A stretch of DNA of 64,000 nt from an uncultured Mycoplasmatota bacterium (GTDB lineage: Bacteria; Bacillota_I; Bacilli_A; RF39; UBA660), in the NCBI GenBank assembly GCA_900547225.1, contig URFW01000006.1, positions 18,270 through 82,269 on the forward strand. Reading direction: 5' to 3'. The translations under genes and the position numbers were made by a program. Position 1 is the stretch's first letter; each line of letters starts with the position of its first letter. A model generated the notes under the pieces. That model was not told the origin of the DNA and ran no database searches. It worked only from the letters and a program-made list of their open reading frames with translations. Shown here one piece after another: positions 8,224 through 16,105 of the stretch.

Positions 8224-8859
8224 TTATGCCTCCTTATTTGTTTTATGTTCCTCAATGTATTTTTTAACAGGTCCATATGTACGCCTATATCCGTCAATTA
8301 TACCATACTTTTCTATTAGTTCAAGGTGTTTTTTTGTCGGATAACCCTTATGTTTTTTAAATTCGTATTCTGGATGTACTTTATCTATTTCATACATTAT
8401 TCTATCACGAGTTACTTTTGCTATTACTGATGCTGCCGCAATCGTTATACTTTTAGCATCACCTTTTATTATGGCCTCATGTGGCACACTTGTAAATCCA
8501 TCAAGTGGCATAGCGTCCGTTATTATGTAATCAGGCTTTACTTTTAAAGAGTTAGTCGCTCTTAGCATTCCTTGTCTTGATGCTTCATATATGTTTATTT
8601 TATCTATTTCATCTGCTTCTACTATGGAAACTGAAACTGCAAGAGCCTTTTGCATTATAACCGGATAATACTCTTCCCTTTTCTTTTCTGATAGCTTTTT
8701 AGAATCATTTAAACCTTCCAAGACAAAATCATGTGGAAGTATTACTGATGCTGCAACAACAGGTCCAAAAAGTGGCCCCCGGCCTGCCTCATCACAGCCA
8801 GCAATATTTTCATAACCTAAGTTCCATAACTTTTTTTCATTTTCATATAAGTCGGTCAT
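8224..8859 (-). CDS. rnhB: Ribonuclease HII
   Basis: The enzyme removes ribonucleotides and RNA primers from RNA-DNA hybrids. The diagnostic motif IAGCDEAGRGPLFGPVVAA at residues 19-37 supplies the first Asp-Glu pair. Later acids are in DYIITDAMPLDG and AASVIAKVTRDRIM. It is 211 residues, full length for the family. The ATG shares a base with the TAA of the preceding gene (TAATG), showing translational coupling. A second RNase H, RNase HIII, is encoded at 41.8 kb. Confidence 0.97.
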   Translation of the reverse strand: MTDLYENEKKLWNLGYENIAGCDEAGRGPLFGPVVAASVILPHDFVLEGLNDSKKLSEKKREEYYPVIMQKALAVSVSIVEADEIDKINIYEASRQGMLRATNSLKVKPDYIITDAMPLDGFTSVPHEAIIKGDAKSITIAAASVIAKVTRDRIMYEIDKVHPEYEFKKHKGYPTKKHLELIEKYGIIDGYRRTYGPVKKYIEEHKTNKEA

Positions 8860-9464
8860 TATTTATGAGCTCCCATATTCTTTTTACTGTTTAAGTATTT
8901 ATTATAAAATAAACTTGCTAATATTTTAATATAATCATCAACCGAGTAATGTTTATCACCTATAATCAGTTTTCCATCTAAAGCTTCTTCTAATTCTTCA
9001 TCAGAATCACATGACTGTTTAAGTGATTGTAAACATACTAAAGATAAATTATGCTTAGTTCCATATGCACTATAATCAGGTTCTGTTAACACAGTATTAC
9101 CATATACATTTTTTTTACCACTTGCTTCTAAAACCAAGTTTCTAATAAAAATACGTTTATAATTTACAAGACCTTTTGAAAACGTCTTTTTCTCAATTAT
9201 ATCATTATTAAAATTAACATTTTCCAACACTGCTGCTAATTTACATAACTCACTGTTAGAAAAGTCTAATATTGATAAGTTATTATATATAATTTTTTCT
9301 ATTTCTTTGCTTGTTAATTTTGCAAATCCGAGTAATTCATATATTTTTTTTAACCTATCATCTAAATCTATATCATTATTGTCTAAAGAATCATATCTTA
9401 ATATTTTTGCTATTGTTTCATCATTCATCCCTAAACTTTTAATATAACTAAGTTTTTCATCCAT
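8859..9464 (-). CDS. Unknown helical protein between rbgA and rnhB (201 aa)
   Basis: I do not recognise this protein. The first 75 residues read as repeated short helices of the type LGMNDETIAKILRYDSL and LGFAKLTSKEIEKIIYNN, with the rhythm of helix-turn-helix or mTERF-like repeats. The rest is mixed, with no Cys cluster, membrane segment or signal. The start is two bases downstream of rbgA and the stop overlaps the rnhB start. It is therefore tightly coupled to ribosome-assembly and RNA-DNA processing genes and is likely a cytosolic nucleic-acid-related factor. That role is inference from context only. Confidence 0.75.
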   Translation of the reverse strand: MDEKLSYIKSLGMNDETIAKILRYDSLDNNDIDLDDRLKKIYELLGFAKLTSKEIEKIIYNNLSILDFSNSELCKLAAVLENVNFNNDIIEKKTFSKGLVNYKRIFIRNLVLEASGKKNVYGNTVLTEPDYSAYGTKHNLSLVCLQSLKQSCDSDEELEEALDGKLIIGDKHYSVDDYIKILASLFYNKYLNSKKNMGAHK

Positions 9465-9466
9465 TT

Positions 9467-10342
9467 TTACACCTCATCAAAAGTTACTTTGCCTAACTTT
9501 CCCTCTCTTAAATCCTTTATTATTATGCTAGATACTTTATCATAATCAATATCTCCACCTGATACTATGCATCCTCTTTTTTTACCAATCGCCTCATATG
9601 CCAAGATGACATCATCATTATCATAGTTTATGTTCCCATATCTTTTAAATAAATTATCTGGGTATTTTTTATCCATCTTATCAAGAATATAACAAGCAAC
9701 CTTACCAAGCGGCAGGATTTCTTCTTTTATTGCAGAAAATGACGCTAAGTTATAAGCTTGATTTTCATCATCTATTTTAGGCCACAATATACCAGGAGAA
9801 TCTAAAAGTTCTAAATCCTTATTTATTCTAATCCAAGAAAGCTTTTTAGTAACACCTGGTTTATCTCCTGTTACAGTAGCTTTTTTACCTACTAATCTAT
9901 TTATTAGGGTGGACTTTCCAACGTTTGGTATTCCAATTATTAAAGCTCTATAAGCACGCTTTTTAAGGCCTTTTGCTTCTCTTTTATCATCTAGATTTTT
10001 AAGTAAAAGACTAGTTGCACTATATATATCAGATAATCCTTTGTTATTAATTAAATCTACCATTACAACTTTATAACCTTCTTTTTCATACATTTTAGCA
10101 CACATACTAGTTTTATTTATGTCACATAAATCAGTTTTAGTCATAATTATAATCTTAGGTTTATCTTTTATTAAGTCATCTACATCCTTTATCTTAGATG
10201 AAAAAGGTATTCTTGCATCTACTACTTCATAGATAATGTCCACCATGTTAATGTTTTCTTTTATAAGCCTTCTTGTTTTAGCCATATGGCCTGGATACCA
10301 GTTTATGTTTGTTTTTCGAGAACTTTTTTCTTCACTACTCAT
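9467..10342 (-). CDS. rbgA: Ribosome biogenesis GTPase RbgA (YlqF)
   Basis: This is a circularly permuted GTPase that acts late in 50S assembly. The N-terminal signature NWYPGHMAKTRRLI is followed by the G4 motif MTKTD (about residue 70), then G1 GIPNVGKSTLINRLVGK and G3 LDSPGILWP. Order G4-G1-G3 proves the permutation. The chosen ATG (MSSEEKSSRK) is three codons inside the longest frame, whose GTG start would abut the AAAGG ribosome-binding site. It heads the rbgA-unknown-rnhB-topA operon, matching the common ylqF-rnhB neighbourhood of Firmicutes. Confidence 0.96.
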   Translation of the reverse strand: MSSEEKSSRKTNINWYPGHMAKTRRLIKENINMVDIIYEVVDARIPFSSKIKDVDDLIKDKPKIIIMTKTDLCDINKTSMCAKMYEKEGYKVVMVDLINNKGLSDIYSATSLLLKNLDDKREAKGLKKRAYRALIIGIPNVGKSTLINRLVGKKATVTGDKPGVTKKLSWIRINKDLELLDSPGILWPKIDDENQAYNLASFSAIKEEILPLGKVACYILDKMDKKYPDNLFKRYGNINYDNDDVILAYEAIGKKRGCIVSGGDIDYDKVSSIIIKDLREGKLGKVTFDEV

Positions 10343-10537
10343 TTTGATCACTACCTTTACTTTCGCTTATTAACCATACTTTGTTTATTATTAAGTATAT
10401 TCAGTTGATATTTGCATATATCGATATTTATTAAACGTTATACTAATATTATAATCACTCTTCAAATCATATATATTTAAAAATCATAAATGGTTATTTA
10501 CAGATTATTACCAATAGGTTATTTCCCCACTTTATAT

Positions 10538-10546
10538 ATTATAACA
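10538..10546 (-). promoter_or_regulatory. rbgA: Extended -10 promoter of the rbgA operon
   Basis: TGTTATAAT on the minus strand is preceded by an A-rich stretch with TTGAAA 21 bases upstream. That spacing is long, so the extended -10 probably carries recognition. Confidence 0.45.
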
Positions 10547-10624
10547 TATTATTTTTATCTTTTATTTCAATATTTTTTATATTAATAATATTAGAGAACA
10601 TACAAATATATAAATGATACATGA

Positions 10625-10652
10625 AAGGACAGATTAGATAAAATCTGTCCTT
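10625..10652 (-). terminator. Terminator of the DUF2625-like gene
   Basis: AAGGACAGATT and AATCTGTCCTT form a perfect 11-bp stem with a six-base loop just downstream of the stop codon at 10695. The T run is short. Confidence 0.65.
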
Positions 10653-10694
10653 GATTTAACTCTTTGTCTTTTTATTTTAATTACTATACTTTGT

Positions 10695-11282
10695 TTATTC
10701 GTTTAGCATTGAACTTAAATCAAAATTTAATCTTATTAATTCATCAATTGGAATTATCTTTCTACTTCTTTTTTCAATATCACATTCAAATGGCAACAGT
10801 GGGTAAAGTGAAAATCCATCAGCTATACCAAGTTTCTTACAGTCTTCCTTCCAATTGGCCCATCTTAAACCTTTGTAAAAATCATTTACATCTTCTTCAT
10901 AGTTTAATATCCAATATATAAATTCAGTGTAATATAACTCTAAGTTTTCCCATTTGTTAGTATCCGGAGCATAATAATATACGTCTTTATTTTTAAGTGC
11001 AAATACACCGCCTAAAACGTCTTCTCCTATTAATATATCCATGAAATCATCTTTATTATATAGTTTATTTTTTTCAATTACGTTTAAAGCTCCACATCCA
11101 TATATTCTTATCCAATTATCAACTATAAAACCACCACAATTTATAAATTGATCATAAAAAAACCTATCATTATACATATCATATTTATTTTTAAACTCAC
11201 GTACAATTTCACTATTAGTATCTTTATAAGTAATAACATTTTTCTTACTTTTTAATTCACTCAATAATCTCTCAGATTTCAT
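10695..11282 (-). CDS. DUF2625-like protein (195 aa)
   Basis: The protein has the signature blocks I associate with DUF2625: CGGFIVDNWIRIYGCG, then GEDVLGGVFALKNKDVYYYAPDTNKWENLE, then YTEFIYWIL and FYKGLRWANWKE. The second block is quoted here only by its key residues G-x-D-V-L-G-G and Y-Y-A-P-D. The family has no established function; members are cytosolic and sporadically distributed. The gene follows a nucleotidyltransferase-fold gene on the same strand with a 25-base gap. It has its own strong hairpin downstream. The pair has an accessory character compared with the conserved genes around it. Confidence 0.7.
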   Translation of the reverse strand: MKSERLLSELKSKKNVITYKDTNSEIVREFKNKYDMYNDRFFYDQFINCGGFIVDNWIRIYGCGALNVIEKNKLYNKDDFMDILIGEDVLGGVFALKNKDVYYYAPDTNKWENLELYYTEFIYWILNYEEDVNDFYKGLRWANWKEDCKKLGIADGFSLYPLLPFECDIEKRSRKIIPIDELIRLNFDLSSMLNE

Positions 11283-11307
11283 TATTTCACAGCTTCCTTT
11301 CTATTTA

Positions 11308-11715
11308 TTATTTAAAATCGATTTTATTCTTTATATAATTTTCTACAATGGGAATTCTCACTTTATCTTTACCTCTTGCGCTTTGTTTTAAATATTCATA
11401 ATACTCATTTATATTCTGAAGATAATATTCTCCGTTATATTCCGGTTTATACTTAAGCTTATCTTTATCACCATCGCAAACACATTCAACTTTATCATTA
11501 ACTATATACCAACCATTTTCTTTTCTAATTAGGCTATAATTCTTCTTTAATTCTTCTAGTCCCTTATTTGTTACCGCAATATCTAAATCTCCAGCATCAT
11601 CATAAATACCTCTTAAGACAAGTGCTCCAGACGATAATATCCAAAATTCATTTTTATCAATTTTTAAACTTTCTATTAACTTTAAAAGTTCATCTTTTTT
11701 CATTCTTTTATTCAT
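11308..11715 (-). CDS. Nucleotidyltransferase-fold protein (135 aa)
   Basis: ILSSGALVLRGIYDDAGDLDIAVT (residues about 25-48) reads like the start of a Pol-beta nucleotidyltransferase fold, with a GS/GA loop followed by D-L-D-I as the metal-binding Asp pair. It resembles AbiEii/MNT-type or aminoglycoside nucleotidyltransferases but is short, and the third carboxylate is unclear. The start is placed at MNKRMKKDE because AGAGGAAT lies five bases before that ATG, seven codons inside the longest frame. It could be an antitoxin-like or modification enzyme. No HEPN partner is next to it. Confidence 0.6.
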   Translation of the reverse strand: MNKRMKKDELLKLIESLKIDKNEFWILSSGALVLRGIYDDAGDLDIAVTNKGLEELKKNYSLIRKENGWYIVNDKVECVCDGDKDKLKYKPEYNGEYYLQNINEYYEYLKQSARGKDKVRIPIVENYIKNKIDFK

Positions 11716-11753
11716 TTTTATTCCTCTATTAAGCAAAAATTAGATTAAAACAT

Positions 11754-12275
11754 TTATTTTACTTTCTTAATCTTATTTATAGGAAAAATTCTTAAATTTA
11801 CCTTACCTAAAATATCTTTCTTATCAAATAATCCTATAACTCTTGAGTCCGTTGAATTAGGCCTATTATCACCAACTACCAAATACTTATCTCCAGGTAT
11901 TGTTAAGTATCCTATTTCCTCTAACTTAAAGTCATCAGTATCTTGGTGTGTAAAATTTTCATCAACTTTAAAACCATCGACGTACAAGTTTCCTTTTTTA
12001 TATTCTATATGTTCCCCTGGAAGTCCAATAACTCTTTTTATTATTTTTTCATCATTCCAGGAAACTACAACAACGTCAAACCTTTTTACTCCGTTTAGCT
12101 TATAATCTAGTTTATTTAGTAAAACAATGTTATTGTTATATAAAGTCGGCTCCATAGATGGTCCATCTACAATTGCAGGGGTTATTATAAACGTTCTTAC
12201 AAGTACTACTAATATTACAACTAAAACATATGGATATATATCTTTTACTATCTTTTTTATTCTTTCCTTTTTCAT
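11754..12275 (-). CDS. lepB: Signal peptidase I
   Basis: This membrane serine protease removes signal peptides from exported proteins. A single N-terminal helix (about residues 12-33, YPYVLVVILVVLVRTFII) is followed by the nucleophile motif GPSMEPTL (Ser about 40) and the general base Lys in IIKRVIGLPGE (about residue 80). GDNRPNSTDSR is the conserved box E. The 173-residue length with one membrane segment is typical of Gram-positive type I enzymes. It lies 40 bases downstream of rplS beyond a terminator, as in many Firmicutes rplS-lepB-rbgA clusters. Confidence 0.96.
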   Translation of the reverse strand: MKKERIKKIVKDIYPYVLVVILVVLVRTFIITPAIVDGPSMEPTLYNNNIVLLNKLDYKLNGVKRFDVVVVSWNDEKIIKRVIGLPGEHIEYKKGNLYVDGFKVDENFTHQDTDDFKLEEIGYLTIPGDKYLVVGDNRPNSTDSRVIGLFDKKDILGKVNLRIFPINKIKKVK

Positions 12276-12290
12276 CTTTACTCACCTATC

Positions 12291-12317
12291 AAAAAATAAG
12301 GCATAAATAGCCTTATT
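12291..12317 (-). terminator. rplS terminator
   Basis: AATAAGGC and GCCTTATT form an 8-bp stem with a seven-base loop followed by six T on the minus strand. The stem overlaps the rplS stop codon. Confidence 0.8.
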
Positions 12318-12654
12318 AGTTTCTTTCTTTTAATTTCCATTGACCAACGATATCTCTTGCATAGTAAAGTTTAGCACGTCTTGCTTTACCTTTTCTTACT
12401 ACTTCAATAGAATCAAGTTTTGGTGAATGAATTGGGAATATTCTTTCAACTCCAATACCGCTAGACATCTTACGTACTGTAAATGTTTCAGATACACCAT
12501 AACCTTTACGAGAGATTACAACGCCTTCAAAAGCTTGTACTCTTTCTTTTTTACCTTCGATTATTCTAACACCTACTCTAACAGTATCACCAACTCTAAA
12601 TTCTGGTACGTTAGGATTTAATTGTTTGTTTGTAATTTCTTCAATCTTATTCAT
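12316..12654 (-). CDS. rplS: 50S ribosomal protein L19
   Basis: L19 bridges the large and small subunits near h14. The sequence starts MNKIEEITNKQL and has the family blocks FRVGDTVRVGVRIIEG, RVQAFEGVVI, GVERIFPIHSPKL and RRAKLYYAR. The length is 112 residues, normal for the family. It lies downstream of trmD, following the common rimM-trmD-rplS order. A structured leader and its own terminator show it can be transcribed separately. Confidence 0.98.
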   Translation of the reverse strand: MNKIEEITNKQLNPNVPEFRVGDTVRVGVRIIEGKKERVQAFEGVVISRKGYGVSETFTVRKMSSGIGVERIFPIHSPKLDSIEVVRKGKARRAKLYYARDIVGQWKLKERN

Positions 12655-12682
12655 TTTCTTAGTTCTCCTTTCTAAAACTTAT

Positions 12683-12735
12683 AACCAGCAATCATGCAAA
12701 ATAATATATATGCGGCGGATTGCCTTTTTTCAAAC
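12683..12735 (-). ncRNA. Candidate L19 leader RNA
   Basis: Just before rplS the minus strand holds GCAATCCGCCGC, a short AT loop and GATTGCTGG. GCAATC pairs with GATTGC. The position, size and GCAATCCGCC...GATTGCTGG pattern resemble the ribosomal protein leader known upstream of rplS in Firmicutes, which is thought to let L19 repress its own synthesis. The assignment is from memory of the family and needs a covariance search. Confidence 0.5.
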
Positions 12736-12781
12736 ACTAAAATTCTATCACATAATTAACTATTATGCAAGTATTTGTTTA

Positions 12782-14008
12782 TTAGTATCTTTCATTTAAA
12801 ACTGAATTTCTAATGGATTTATTTTTTACAAATTCATTTACCAATTTATTTATGTTTTGAATTACAAAATCCAAAGCTTCTTTACTTAGAAAATTAGAAT
12901 AAACCTTTATTATCATAGATTTTAACATTTCAGATTCTCCAAGCACTCTTGAAGTCGCTTCATTATCATCTGTTTGAAGAGCCATGTTTAATCTATAATT
13001 TAATATATCTATTTTCTTTCTAATGTTTTTCATCGCAACTTTTGATGCAAATGATGTTTTTACAATAAGGATTTTTGTTATATCTCCATCTTTATTTCTT
13101 CCCTTTAACTTGTAGCCTTCTAATTTTTTAGGATCAAATATCGTTATTGCAACTAATTTTTCTTCTAGTGAAAGTTTATAAACTGTGTTTTTAGTTTCTT
13201 TTTTCGTAACCTTTTTTGGAGTTTTCTTTTCTTCTACAGCATCTTTTTTATCTTCTTTAATTTCGGTTACCTTAATGTTTTTAACATCATCCATTGATAT
13301 TTTAAAACCACTTTTTTTCATACCACCTTTTTTCAAAATCATTTTCTTTCTTAAAAGGTCTGGTCTTTTTTCTTTTGTTACAAGAAGTCTTTGCTCTTTT
13401 CTCCATTCATCAATTTTTTTATGATCTCCTGATAATAATACTTCAGGAACCTTCATGCCTTTATAGTTTCTTGGTTTGGTATAAGTTGGATAGTCAAGCA
13501 AGTTTTCATTAAATGAATCTATTTCGTGTGATTCTTCTTCTATTACTCCAGGAAGCAATCTTACAACAGAATCAGTAATAACCATCGATGGTAATTCTCC
13601 TCCGGTTAAAACATAATCTCCTATTGATATTTCTTCATCACAAAGCGAACTTATTCTCTCATCGAATCCCTCGTAATGGCCACATATAAATATTAAGTGT
13701 TCTTCCTTTGATAGTTCATATGCTTTTTTTTGTGTGTAAGGTTTTCCTTGAGGAGAAAGCATGATAACCTTTGATTTATCAGTTTTTAGGCTTTCTACTG
13801 CATCATATATTGGTTGACACATTAAAACCATACCAGCTCCTCCACCATAAGGAGTATCATCCACTTTTTTATGTTTATTTTTTGCAAAATCTCTAAAATT
13901 ACAAGTATTTATTTCTACTTTCTTAGATTCTATCGCTCTTTTTATAATTGATTCGTTTTTAAATCCATCAAACATTTCTGGAAAAAGTGTTAATATATCT
14001 ATTTTCAT
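12782..14008 (-). CDS. trmD: tRNA (guanine37-N1)-methyltransferase with extra C-terminal domain
   Basis: Residues 1-225 are a complete TrmD: KIDILTLFPEMFDGF, the trefoil-knot SAM site YVLTGGELPSMVITDSVVRL, and LLSGDHKKIDEWRKEQRL. The enzyme methylates G37 of tRNAs to prevent frameshifting. The family usually ends near residue 240, but here 408 residues are read without a stop. A charged Lys/Glu linker (about 228-275) leads to a helical C-terminal domain of about 130 residues (ITIFDPKKLEGYKLKGRNK onward) that I do not recognise. It overlaps the end of rimM by four bases and shares its operon. Confidence 0.95.
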   Translation of the reverse strand: MKIDILTLFPEMFDGFKNESIIKRAIESKKVEINTCNFRDFAKNKHKKVDDTPYGGGAGMVLMCQPIYDAVESLKTDKSKVIMLSPQGKPYTQKKAYELSKEEHLIFICGHYEGFDERISSLCDEEISIGDYVLTGGELPSMVITDSVVRLLPGVIEEESHEIDSFNENLLDYPTYTKPRNYKGMKVPEVLLSGDHKKIDEWRKEQRLLVTKEKRPDLLRKKMILKKGGMKKSGFKISMDDVKNIKVTEIKEDKKDAVEEKKTPKKVTKKETKNTVYKLSLEEKLVAITIFDPKKLEGYKLKGRNKDGDITKILIVKTSFASKVAMKNIRKKIDILNYRLNMALQTDDNEATSRVLGESEMLKSMIIKVYSNFLSKEALDFVIQNINKLVNEFVKNKSIRNSVLNERY

Positions 14009-14490
14009 GATAAAAGTCCTTTCACTTCATATACAGATACTTTTTTATTTTTAATATCAATTTCTTTTATAAAAGCATCAACATATGGAATCATAATGTT
14101 ATTATCAAGCACTAAAACTTCATTTGCAGGAGTATCTAATACATCTTTTATAACACCAATTGTTTTATCATTTATTATAACATCAAATCCAATTAAATCA
14201 ACTGATAAAAACTTATTTTTATCAAGTTTTAATTCATCTTTATTAATGTATACGAAAGAGCCTTTTAAATGTTCAATTAAATTAATGTCATAGTTATCTT
14301 TAAATGTTACCATATCAAAGTTTTTATGTTTCCTATAAGTTTCAACAACATACTCTTTCTTATCTTTACCAACGTAAAACTTAAATCCTTTTATAAACAC
14401 TTTATCTTTATGTCTAAAATTAGATAATATTCTAACTTCACCTTTAATACCATGAGTATTAACTAATTTTCCAATATATAAATAATTCAT
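14005..14490 (-). CDS. rimM: 16S rRNA processing protein RimM
   Basis: RimM helps mature the 30S head and binds S19. The start MNYLYIGKLVNTHGIKGEVR is the classic N-terminal motif, and the C-terminal PRC-barrel part includes GVIKDVLDTPANEVLVL. The length of 161 residues is normal. It overlaps trmD by ATGA, the usual rimM-trmD coupling. The rpsP gene that often precedes it is absent here. Confidence 0.95.
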   Translation of the reverse strand: MNYLYIGKLVNTHGIKGEVRILSNFRHKDKVFIKGFKFYVGKDKKEYVVETYRKHKNFDMVTFKDNYDINLIEHLKGSFVYINKDELKLDKNKFLSVDLIGFDVIINDKTIGVIKDVLDTPANEVLVLDNNIMIPYVDAFIKEIDIKNKKVSVYEVKGLLS

Positions 14491-14527
14491 ATTTTATCTC
14501 TCCCATCAAGTAAAAATAGTTTAACTT

Positions 14528-15250
14528 TTATTTGTTCATTTCGTACATAATAATTGAAGATGCAACTGCTACATTCAAACTTTCACAATCATCATTCATA
14601 TTTATATAGACATTTTTATCTAGTTCTTTTTTAATATCTTTGCTTATTCCTTGTCCTTCATTTCCCATTACAACTGCAAGTTTTTTATTCTTTTTAAGTG
14701 TACTTATATCCGTGCCATTCGTAACAGAAGTACCATATACCGAGTATCCATTTTCTTTTAGATAAGGAATAAAATACTTTAAATCTTTTGTTACAACGTT
14801 TACTTTAAAAAGCATTCCTTGAGCTGCTCTTACAACTTTCTCATTATATTTTTTAACGCACCCCAAGCTAAGCACTACCGTATCTATGTTAAATGCTTTA
14901 GCACTTCTTATTATGGTTCCTAAATTTCCTGGATCTTGAACATCATCTAATATAATTATTTTATCTCCAAGTGTTAAATCTTCTTTAATAAAACTAACTA
15001 TTCCAATAACATCCGTTTTAGATGGAAGTGTGCTTATATAACTCATAACACTTTTTGACACAACGTTATTTACTACGCCAAAGTCACAGTTAGAAGTAGA
15101 ATAAGTTTCAAGCAAAAGACCACTTTTTTTAGCTTCGTTAACAAGGTGCATTCCTTCTACAACAAACTTTTTTTCTTCATTCATAAATTTATTTGTTCTT
15201 AATTTATTTAAATATTTTATTTTTTTATTATCTTTAGATTCTATTATCAT
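14528..15250 (-). CDS. SpoU/TrmH-family RNA 2'-O-methyltransferase
   Basis: This is a SPOUT methyltransferase of the RlmB/TsnR type. Residues 1-75 form an L30e-like RNA-binding domain (KNKKIKYLNKLR, FVVEGMHLVNEA). The C-terminal trefoil knot contains LDDVQDPGNLGTIIRSAKAF, VVMGNEGQGIS and LNVAVASSIIMYEM. It should methylate a ribose in 23S rRNA. The exact site cannot be told from the sequence. It starts three bases after the YgjP-like gene in the same operon and precedes rimM. Confidence 0.9.
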   Translation of the reverse strand: MIIESKDNKKIKYLNKLRTNKFMNEEKKFVVEGMHLVNEAKKSGLLLETYSTSNCDFGVVNNVVSKSVMSYISTLPSKTDVIGIVSFIKEDLTLGDKIIILDDVQDPGNLGTIIRSAKAFNIDTVVLSLGCVKKYNEKVVRAAQGMLFKVNVVTKDLKYFIPYLKENGYSVYGTSVTNGTDISTLKKNKKLAVVMGNEGQGISKDIKKELDKNVYINMNDDCESLNVAVASSIIMYEMNK

Positions 15251-15253
15251 AAA

Positions 15254-15892
15254 TTACTCCTTCAACTTTTTTCTAACTATTTTATAATCAGGGCAGTATT
15301 TTTCTACAACACCCCAAAACGCCTTACTATGATCAAAATGGACAAAGTGTGATAATTCATGAACTATAACGTAATTTAAATACATAGGATCTTTTTTTAT
15401 AAGTTCTAAATTAAGTGTAACAGAGTTATCTCTTCTATTACATACTCCCCATCTTGTCTTCATCCCTCTAACCTTAATTATAGGATACGGGATTTTTTCA
15501 TCAAATACGTAATATGCTTCATCTAAGTATTTTTTAAATACCTCTTTTGCATATTTCTTATACCAATTATTAAGCATGACATCATCTTTTACGGTAATTG
15601 TATCTAAATCATATATTGGCCTTTTAACATCTTTATAAATAACGTTTAAATTTTTTCCTAAAAGATTCTTAGATTCTTTTTTCTGAGTTTTATTCTTTAT
15701 GATTTGTTTATCTATCATTTTTTCTATTGATCTTCTATTATCTTCTAATACTTTTTTTATAGAAAGTTTAGTAAAAAAATAATTACAAGTTACTTTTATT
15801 TCTAAATTATCTGTTACTCTGATATATAAATTTTTATTATTTTTCTTTTCTATTATAACTAAATAATCATTATCTAAATAATTAAAATGCAT
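15254..15892 (-). CDS. YgjP-like zinc metallopeptidase (DUF45)
   Basis: The active site is YVIVHELSHFVHFDHSKAFW (HExxH with a third zinc ligand His), the signature of the M48-related YgjP/WLM family. TRWGVCNRRDNSVTLNLELIKK upstream is the conserved substrate-binding block, cited by its key residues W-G-x-C and N-L-x-L. The length of 212 residues is close to the family average. Its physiological substrate is unknown. It is the promoter-proximal gene of the unit leading through the rRNA methyltransferase. Confidence 0.9.
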   Translation of the reverse strand: MHFNYLDNDYLVIIEKKNNKNLYIRVTDNLEIKVTCNYFFTKLSIKKVLEDNRRSIEKMIDKQIIKNKTQKKESKNLLGKNLNVIYKDVKRPIYDLDTITVKDDVMLNNWYKKYAKEVFKKYLDEAYYVFDEKIPYPIIKVRGMKTRWGVCNRRDNSVTLNLELIKKDPMYLNYVIVHELSHFVHFDHSKAFWGVVEKYCPDYKIVRKKLKE

Positions 15893-15927
15893 ATTACCAC
15901 CTAGAAGATATTATATCACATAATAAG

Positions 15928-15948
15928 AAAAAAGGCTTAAGTAGCCTT
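15928..15948 (-). terminator. Terminator downstream of the small-gene remnant
   Basis: AAGGCT and AGCCTT form a short stem followed by six T on the minus strand. It ends the transcript carrying the two unknown proteins at 16-18 kb. Confidence 0.65.
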
Positions 15949-16103
15949 ATTTTCTTTCACTTGTATTTTCGTCTTTTTCTTTTTTTAATTTTGCAATATA
16001 ACCTTTTAATATTTTTTGCTAATTTCAAATGCTTCATCATCCGTTATATAATCATGACTTATTTATTTAAAAATATATCAATATCAGAATAAGCCACAAG
16101 CAT
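15947..16103 (-). pseudogene. Broken small gene (about 50 codons)
   Basis: Three consecutive pieces in different frames read as one continuous small acidic then basic protein: MLVAYSDIDIFLNK, then DYITDDEAFEISKK, then ILKGYIAKLKKEKDENTSERK. Each piece ends at a stop but the next continues within a few bases, as expected for two small indels. The last piece ends at the terminator. I do not recognise the product. Its size would fit a small antitoxin or regulator. It lies two bases after the upstream gene, so it was probably the third gene of that operon. Confidence 0.4.
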
Positions 16104-16105
16104 TT

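Larger units (their letters stand above)
10353..10694. other. Gene-free AT-rich leader region upstream of rbgA
   Basis: No reading frame with an RBS is seen on either strand. It holds an extended -10 promoter for rbgA near 10540 and a hairpin terminator at 10625-10652. The predicted rbgA leader is about 190 bases. It contains two copies of GGTTATTT (plus-strand reading, about 10492 and 10518) but no fold I recognise. Confidence 0.6.

Noticed and set aside
10664..10921. Plus-strand frame of 85 codons over the DUF2625-like gene
   Set aside because: Antisense to a protein with recognisable family blocks; Leu/His-rich composition typical of shadow frames in AT-rich DNA.
15959..16100. Non-coding spacer only
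   Set aside because: Three adjacent frame pieces join into one plausible small protein, so a broken gene is preferred, at low confidence.
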